Position numbers and translations under genes: made by a program. A stretch of 64,000 nucleotides of DNA from Desarmillaria ectypa (taxonomy: Eukaryota; Basidiomycota; Agaricomycetes; Agaricales; Physalacriaceae), in NCBI GenBank assembly GCA_030407005.1, contig JAUDYN010000003.1, forward strand, positions 3,162,001-3,226,000. Reading direction: 5' to 3'. Positions 57,570 through 64,000 of the stretch are shown here, in pieces; the stretch's first letter is position 1, and each line of letters begins with the position of its first letter. The notes under the pieces were generated by a model. It worked only from the letters and a program-made list of their open reading frames with translations, did not search any database and was not told the DNA's origin.

Positions 57570-60458
57570 ATGCTGGCTCTTCCCATTTTTCTATTTATTT
57601 TTTCTGCCGCGTCTGTGGGTGAGTAGGTCGTCTTTCTTGGTCGCTCTGATATCTGAAAATTTTCTCTAGTCGCGGCATCCAACTCTTCTGTAGTTTGTAT
57701 TGCGGGGCAATGTTTGCAGGGCACTTCCAACACTACTCGTGCGTCACAACGATTCTACTGCTTTTTCTGCCACTAATTCTCGTCCAGTTGGCGTCAATTT
57801 GTCTGCGGACGGAGAATCGACAAGTCTCCTACTCCTACCTGGCCAATATTCGGCGACGACGAACCCACAGCTTTTACACGACATGCTCACGTCTAAATCC
57901 GCATCTCTTTCTCCTTCACCAGGTTTTGAAAACTCCTCTAAATCCCTTAGTCTCCCTTTGAATGTGGCGCTCTCGTCCGGAATAGCCATTTATTCTCAAT
58001 CCCTCTATTCCGGCTCCGCGGGTTTCACCGCTCTCCCGTCAACTCCTGCGTCCAATTCAACGACGTCTTTGTCCGCAGCGTCGCTCTCACTATCGTCCAG
58101 TGTATGGGCGGCAATTAATGTCGGGGACCATCGTGTGGTGTTCTGGGATTCCGTGCCAGACTTTGGGCAATTGCCGCTGTCTGGCTCACTTGCCCTCGCC
58201 GACCTTCAGTCATCTGCATGTTCTCCAAGTTGTTCGAGTTCGGGTGTGTGCTCTGCTGCGGGAAACTGTACTTGTCCAACAGGGTTTTCGGGGGAGTCAT
58301 GTGAATCTTGCGCATCGGGCTTTTTTGGTCCCAATTGCCAGGCTTGTCCGTCTAATTGTACGAAGTGTGATGAGGGGATTTCGGGGACCGGGAGGTGTTT
58401 AGTCACACAAGTGTCTAATGCTCCATCGACATGCAACTGTATCAACGGTGAATGTGGGTCTAATGGCGTATGCACCTGTACCGAGGGCTTCACGACGGCC
58501 AGTAATGGGACTGCGTGTGCAAAATGCGCATCCGGATTCTTCCTTACATCCACGGGTGATTGCAAACGTATGCATTGATTATCTTTTGTTGTTCATTCAA
58601 GTCCTGACTCCAAGCCTAGTCTGCGAGTTGGGTTGTTCTTCGTGCGCAGATTCGACGGGTACCTGTATTACATGCAAAACTGGTTTTACCCAGGATGCGA
58701 ACGATAAAACCAAGTGCGACGCCCCTCAATCGACGACATCGTCGGGCACTGTGTGTCCTGACGGCAGTTTCAGCAGCGGGACGAGCTGTACCCCATGTTC
58801 GTCTGCTTGTCAGACGTGTACTGGCGCGACATCGAACGATTGTACACTTTGCGCCTCTGGTTCTTACACGTTCAATGGCAGTTGTGTTTCTGCTTCTTCC
58901 ACCGGGGTTTGTGAAGGCACGAGCCTCATCGCGGATAACAACAAGCATGTTTGTGATGGTCAGTTTATGTACTACTTCTAAATCGTTTCATTGATGCTGA
59001 TAAAACCAATAGCCTGTGGCGCCAAATGTACTTCATGTGAAATTCAGAACTTCAGCGTCGCTTCTACGATTGATGAGCTGAAATGCACTGGCTGCATTCC
59101 TGGCTCTTTTCTTTCTAACGGGCAGTGTATCGACAACTGTCCTACTGGAACCTTCGTGTCTCCTAAGGACAATGTTACCTGTACTAGTAAGTCAATCATT
59201 TATCTTCTCCACGGTGCAATTCATTAACGCTTTGACAGGCTGTGATTCATCCTGTTCTACCTGTTCGGGATCGTCGACGTTTTGCCTGACTTGCCCTAAC
59301 AACCAACTCGCCTCCAGTGGCGACTGTGTTAGCTCCTGTCCGTCTGGCACTTTTTCGTCCTCTGGCTCGTGCCTCACCTGCCATCCCGACTGCGCCACTT
59401 GTTCGGGATCGTCGTTCAACCAGTGTTCCTCCTGCCCTTCCAACCGTCCTGTTCTTAACAACGGACGATGTCTCCCTACTTGCAGCAAGTCCCAGTACTT
59501 CGACAGCACTTCTTCGTCATGCATATCATGCCATTCGACCTGCTCCACATGCTCTGGCCCCAATGAAAATGAATGTTTGTCATGTTCCAGCTCCGGTCAG
59601 TACCTAAGATCAGGTACCTGCGCAAATGCAAACTGTACTAGTTCGACAAGTATCATTTCTGGACTAGGAGTCTGCCTGTCAGACCTTGTGCTCGTAGCTT
59701 CGTCGACTAGTAGTTCTGGTAGTCCGTTGCCCTCCATCACTGGGCTTTCAGATCCTACCGTCGTGAGCACCACCACAAACAAGCTGACATGGTGGCAGAT
59801 CCTGCTCATGGCATTGGGATGTGCATTCATATTCCTAGTCGTCGTCTATTGTTGGCGCCGACGGGCCCGCAAACAACGAGCTAAACAAATTGCTTTGTTT
59901 GCGTCTGCGAAAAAGCTGGACCGTAGCTCGAACTGGCGGTGGCGACTCGTCAAGTTTGGGGAGAGAGCGTTCGGTCACCGGCGTAGTCATCGAACCCAGC
60001 GCTCTGACCCAGACGAGATCAAACTTGTTCAGTTGCGTGACGCTGAAGAGGCACGACATCATGACGAGATTAACAAGCTCATCGGATCCTACGCACATCC
60101 CACGTACGACAACTCTCGGCAAACGTCTTCATCAGCTGTGCGCAGCCGTAATCCACCGAGGGCTGGGCATCGTCCGCCAGACAACTCAAGTCGGCTCTCT
60201 GGACCTTCAATATACTCACAAGTCACCGGTATGCCCAGACAAACGCCAGAAGTCCGGCAGCCTGTGAAGAAGGACCACATGGCGAGGTTTTCGGCGAGCA
60301 CGTTTAGCAACTCGCTAAACTCTCGCGATCGTGACTTACTGCCCCCACCTGCGCGATCTGATGCACAGGCGTATGCCCATGCCATCCGTGCAGATCCCCA
60401 AAATGATAGGCTGAAGCCAAATTATACTGGGGGTTCGCGAAATCCTTTTTGGAATTGA
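57570..60458 (+). CDS. Cysteine-rich (furin/GF-receptor-like) single-pass membrane protein
   Basis: Receptor-like surface protein. The signal peptide MLALPIFLFIFSAASV lies in exon 1 (57570-57618). Introns at about 57742-57790, 58568-58619, 58950-59011 and 59188-59238 keep the frame. The N-terminal 200 residues form a Ser/Leu-rich globular part (LLLLPGQYSATTNPQLL). Then come EGF/laminin-like units (CSPSCSSSGVCSAAGNCTCP near 58215) and a long row of furin-like Cys repeats (CSTCSGS-type units to 59640). One TM helix (WWQILLMALGCAFIFLVVVYC, about 59790-59855) is followed by WRRRARKQR and a 190-residue basic tail ending GGSRNPFWN. The cytoplasmic tail has no kinase domain. Similar proteins are common in Agaricomycetes. 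The ligand and role are unknown. Confidence 0.88.
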
Positions 60459-62066
60459 GCGACATGGGTGCGCATCTCTGTTGCATTAGTATTAGACTAT
60501 CCTTATCCTTACACCTCTTTCATTTGGGACGGTAAATTATCTACGCTACTCGTTTCATTCATTTAGTTATGACATCACCTGCATCTTTGTTTATACCATC
60601 TCGTTATCCATAAAATTTCTGTAGCAAGTAGTACTAGGTATAGATACAATATAGCATTGAAATAACAGTCTGTGAAAACTCTGATTGGTCGCCAAACCGA
60701 CGCTACATGTAATATGTCAACCCCAGGATGCTTATTCAACCCGCATTTGCAATCAAGAGGGATGATACCCAAGCATGCCAGAACTGAAGAGCACAGTTCT
60801 CCCGTTCTCTAACCAAACTTATAGCACTACCTATTTACAGCTTTCTAAACTTTGAAGGTTACAAGATTGAAATAAAATCGAGACAAGGTCGCAATCCAAC
60901 TCCCATTTGTTTGCTGCAACTCAAAGACTGCCAAATGGAAGTCCTAGTTCATAAACAGCAAAGAAAAAAAGGAGGCCCACCCAGCCAGAGTGGCCAAAGT
61001 GGGACAGGAAAATATTTAGACGGTGCATAAGCCTGAGCCTATACAAGCCGCAGACACCCTCTGGGGACAGGGTCGCCGTGCTATGAAGGATCTCTACGGC
61101 CCACAAACCCGGTTACGTGAAGGGGCTTGTGCCATCAAGGTAAGTATGAGTTGTTCGGATGTCGGATCCTGCCTTTTATATGGGTGATGCAACGCACGGA
61201 CCATTGCTACATAAGGCCATCGCCGCCTCACTTGAACTTTAAAAACCAGTGCCGCTAAATTCCTATCATTGCTACCCCAAGATAATTTGGGACGCGTCGG
61301 AAGACGATCCTCTAATCCTGGAGGTTTGTGCTCGTCTCGCAGTGCTCACCGCGGATTAGGGTCAATCTCTTCTTCATTATCCTCCCTTGGACTGATACCC
61401 GAAATGACTAAATAGAATCTTCTTTAATTCCCCCTTCCCCCTTCCCCCACCGTCCACATCAGAAGAGCTAGTCTCTCTCGTTCACAACTTGAAGTCATTC
61501 ACAGCGCTCTTCTAATTCATCTAGAAATGAACCGGTTAGATTTCTGCAGATATTTTTTATGACTACTTTTCCGTAATGTCATATCATTATCATTCCCTTC
61601 CCTCCTTGCAATTCCATATAGTTGAGTTACAGATGAATAGTTTTCAGCGCTGTCAAAGACGTAATAGTATCCCCAAATGGTCAGGGCGAACGATGAGCCT
61701 GGTATTCACATCTCTCTACAACGACCGTAAAAGTCGGGAGAATGTGCCGCCTAGAATAGGTACCCTCCTTCCTCGAGACGATCTGAAGTAAACATTTATC
61801 CAAGGACTTCTGTAAATTCGCAACAACCTCTTGTGCCTTGATTTAATCTTTGGAGAACGTTTATGTCATGATTGGCGTTTGTCAGAGCACCGTGACCTCC
61901 TGAGCAATGACGTCGTCCCTTCCTTCTCTACCTCCATCACAGACAACGCCAACGTTGAAATAATCTTATGTTTGATAACTGTAGAAATTAGAGGGTACTC
62001 CGCTAGGTAAGAGCAACTCATTACTGTACGAGTCTCCTGACGCAATCCAATTCATTCCAGTTCTGT
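60459..62066. other. 1.6-kb intergenic stretch
   Basis: 3' flank of the receptor-like gene and promoter region of the SelO gene. Contains pyrimidine-rich DNA (about 61420-61450). No gene, tRNA or repeat family recognised. Confidence 0.45.
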
Positions 62067-62093
62067 ATGCAACTGAAGTCGCTATTACCCGCC

Positions 62094-64000
62094 ATGATTT
62101 CAAAGATTCCACTTTCGTCATTCTCTATACCACCAGCCGCGCAGCTCCTGAACCACAACTTGACGGCGGACCCCAAGTCTTCCACGCCAACTGCTTTTCG
62201 TAAAGTCCTCAAGGAGTCACCCAGTATTCAGCGCCGGGCCAGACTAGTTGACAATCAATCCCACTTTTCCTACGTCTCCCCGTTTCCCCTATCATTTCCA
62301 TATGATATTGAACCGGATGCATCCGATACCATCACTGACAAGGCTGCTCTTATCGAACAATGGCTCTCCCGTAGAGAAGCTATTCAGGAGTTTCGGTCAC
62401 AGAACAATACCGTTTTGAAGAAGTACATCCCCCAGCACAGGGACCAGACTAGAACACTTATTGGCCTCTCGGAGACTGGCGTAAGGGACTGTATTCCCCA
62501 GCTAGATGTCGGGGATGCATTTGCTCTTCTGGGTAAGCCTGCTTTGGCGGACAGCAACAGTACAGAGGATAAAGACTTGCAGTCGAAGTCCGCTGCGTCT
62601 GACTCGGATGTATCAGCAAGAAAAGATCTTGTAGAGATTTTGGGAGGACATGCGGTTCTCATGTCGGACGATTTTGCTCCTTGGTCACTTCGCTATAGTG
62701 GTCATCAGTTTGGCACTTGGGCCGGTCAACTGGGTGACGGACGTGCGGTGACTATCTGTATGTTTCTCCATTGCCATCCGACTCTACACAAACTAATAAT
62801 ATTCGCTCAACAGTGGTATCCCAACACCCTGACGACCCATCGCTCACGTATGAGCTCCAATTGAAGGGTGCCGGACGTACTCCGTACTCCCGTAGCGCAG
62901 ATGGTCTTGCTGTCGTGCGTTCATCCATTCGCGAATTCCTCTGCTCCGAGGCAATGCAAGCCCTTTCCATTCCTACGTCTCGATCCCTTTCACTTATTTC
63001 TCTTCCCGATGTGCCGGTCTATCGGGAACGAAAGGAGTCTGCATGTATCCTAACACGCATGGCCCCTTCATTCCTCCGCGTTGGATCGTTCGAGGCGCTG
63101 AACGGACCGCAGAATATCATGTTTTTCGGCGGAGGACAGCAACTGCCGAACTATGAAGCGCTGAGGATTCTTGGAGAGTGGGTTAGTAAGAACGTCTTGA
63201 AGCTTGAGTTGGAAGATGGGGAAGCTTGGGGGAAGAAGTTGGTTCTTGATGTCGCTGAACGAAATGCGAAGATGGTAGCCGCATGGCAGGCTTATGGGTT
63301 TATGCATGGGGTTATCAATACGGACAAGTATGTTGTTGCTGTTTTCCAGTTCAAGTGTGATTAACTCCATTCTAGCGTTTCAGTTTTGGGGTTGTCTATC
63401 GACTATGGTAATGTTCTCCTCAGAGATGAAGCCGCCTTTCTTCTGACTTTACGTTAGGTCCATATGCTTTCATGGACATTTTTGACCCATTCCACATCTG
63501 CAACCATTCGGACAGCGAAGGTCGTTATTCCTACAAAGTAGGTTCCCTTCTGTACATCTATTGAGATGAATACACTCATCTCGCATCGAACAGAGCCAAC
63601 CCGACATGATGTAAGCATACCTTTTTGCCTCGTTTATACCTCCCCTCATAACCCGTAGCATCTACGCTCTCCGTGCCCTCTTGAACGCGCTTGCACCACT
63701 AATCGGCGCCGAACAGTCCTCAAGTCCTCCCAAGGCGGTGTCTCCAGGCTGGTCCGAAGTGTCGAAAGATCAAATCGCTGCATGGAAAGACCAAGGCATT
63801 GATGCCGTGAAAGAAGACCTGGAGCGCATTTCGCAGGCTGTCATATCTGAAGAATATGTCCGGCTCATGCGTCGACGTCTAGGGCTCCGCAAGCAGGACG
63901 AGTCCGACGAGAGCACGATCATTCGACCGCTGCTCAGGATTATGGAGGACCAGGCTCTTGATTTTCACGGGACGTTCAGGACACTGAGTAAGGGTGCTGT
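62094..64000 (+). CDS. SelO protein AMPylase (partial, runs off the window)
   Basis: Pseudokinase-fold enzyme that transfers AMP to Ser/Thr/Tyr of target proteins, generally mitochondrial and redox-linked. Start at 62094 ([11 protein letters not shown]), or 62067 in the same frame. Motifs: [21 protein letters not shown] (about 62692-62752), then after an intron [14 protein letters not shown] (about 62852), [26 protein letters not shown] (about 63260), and after another intron LGLSIDYG (metal Asp), [11 protein letters not shown] and AP-rich helices. The splice at about 63330/63374 (AA to CGTTTCAG) keeps the frame. The C-terminal third, including the residue that is selenocysteine in animals, lies beyond 64000. 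Confidence 0.92.

Noticed and set aside
58206..59563. Minus-strand open frames with regular His/Glu/Gln
   Set aside because: They are antisense readings of the cysteine repeats in the receptor-like gene.
60921..61106. 61-codon minus-strand frame with a hydrophobic stretch
   Set aside because: It is isolated and short, with no splice context or family resemblance.

Overview
The window is nuclear DNA of a filamentous basidiomycete, most likely a mushroom-forming Agaricomycete. The evidence is: genes on both strands cut by many short (about 45-60 bp) GT-AG introns; a fungus-type FunK1 kinase relic; several F-box relics; a G-alpha subunit of the diverged basidiomycete type; and Ty3/gypsy chromoviruses. 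All gene models were spliced by eye, so small terminal exons are the least certain parts.

Layout: 0.6-6.3 kb, ABCA-type full ABC transporter (+). 6.4-10.6 kb, a type II membrane glycosyltransferase and a cytochrome P450 (both -). 11.0-13.1 kb, an F-box/leucine-rich protein (-) and the 3' relic of a paralogue. 14.0-32.5 kb, a chromovirus (-, 234-bp LTRs, target duplication GTTTC) whose integrase is split by a second, complete but decayed chromovirus (+, LTRs of about 410-420 bp, target duplication CATCC). Just right of it lies a 5' F-box relic (+). 33.1-36.9 kb, housekeeping genes: ubiquitin C-terminal hydrolase (-), RidA/Mmf1 (+), inositol monophosphatase (+), then a 57-residue secreted peptide (+). 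38.4-40.0 kb, a mucin-like membrane protein with a cytoplasmic SH3 domain (+). 40.4-43.6 kb, a divergent pair: RNA exonuclease (-) and HIT zinc-finger protein (+). 43.6-46.0 kb, no recognisable gene. 46.0-47.2 kb, a second mucin-like single-pass membrane protein (-). 48.3-50.7 kb, G-alpha with altered switch II (+). 51.1-54.3 kb, a SigF-like NTF2-fold protein and eIF2D (both -). 54.7-57.0 kb, relics of an F-box gene and a FunK1 kinase (-). 57.6-60.5 kb, a cysteine-rich receptor-like membrane protein (+). 62.1 kb to the edge, a SelO protein AMPylase (+, 3' end outside the window).

How it fits together: the region mixes ordinary housekeeping genes (protein turnover, metabolite repair, inositol metabolism, snoRNP assembly, translation) with lineage-specific signalling and surface proteins. 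The retrotransposon nest sits in a zone of F-box gene turnover. Both elements show transition-only, CpG-centred decay, as expected from DNA methylation or a RIP-like process. The inner element has a 13-nt primer-binding site complementary to its own predicted RNA 5' end, a Tf1-type self-priming signature. The outer element carries an unrecognised, internally repeated domain between its zinc knuckle and its protease. No CRISPR array, rRNA gene or convincing tRNA gene was seen.
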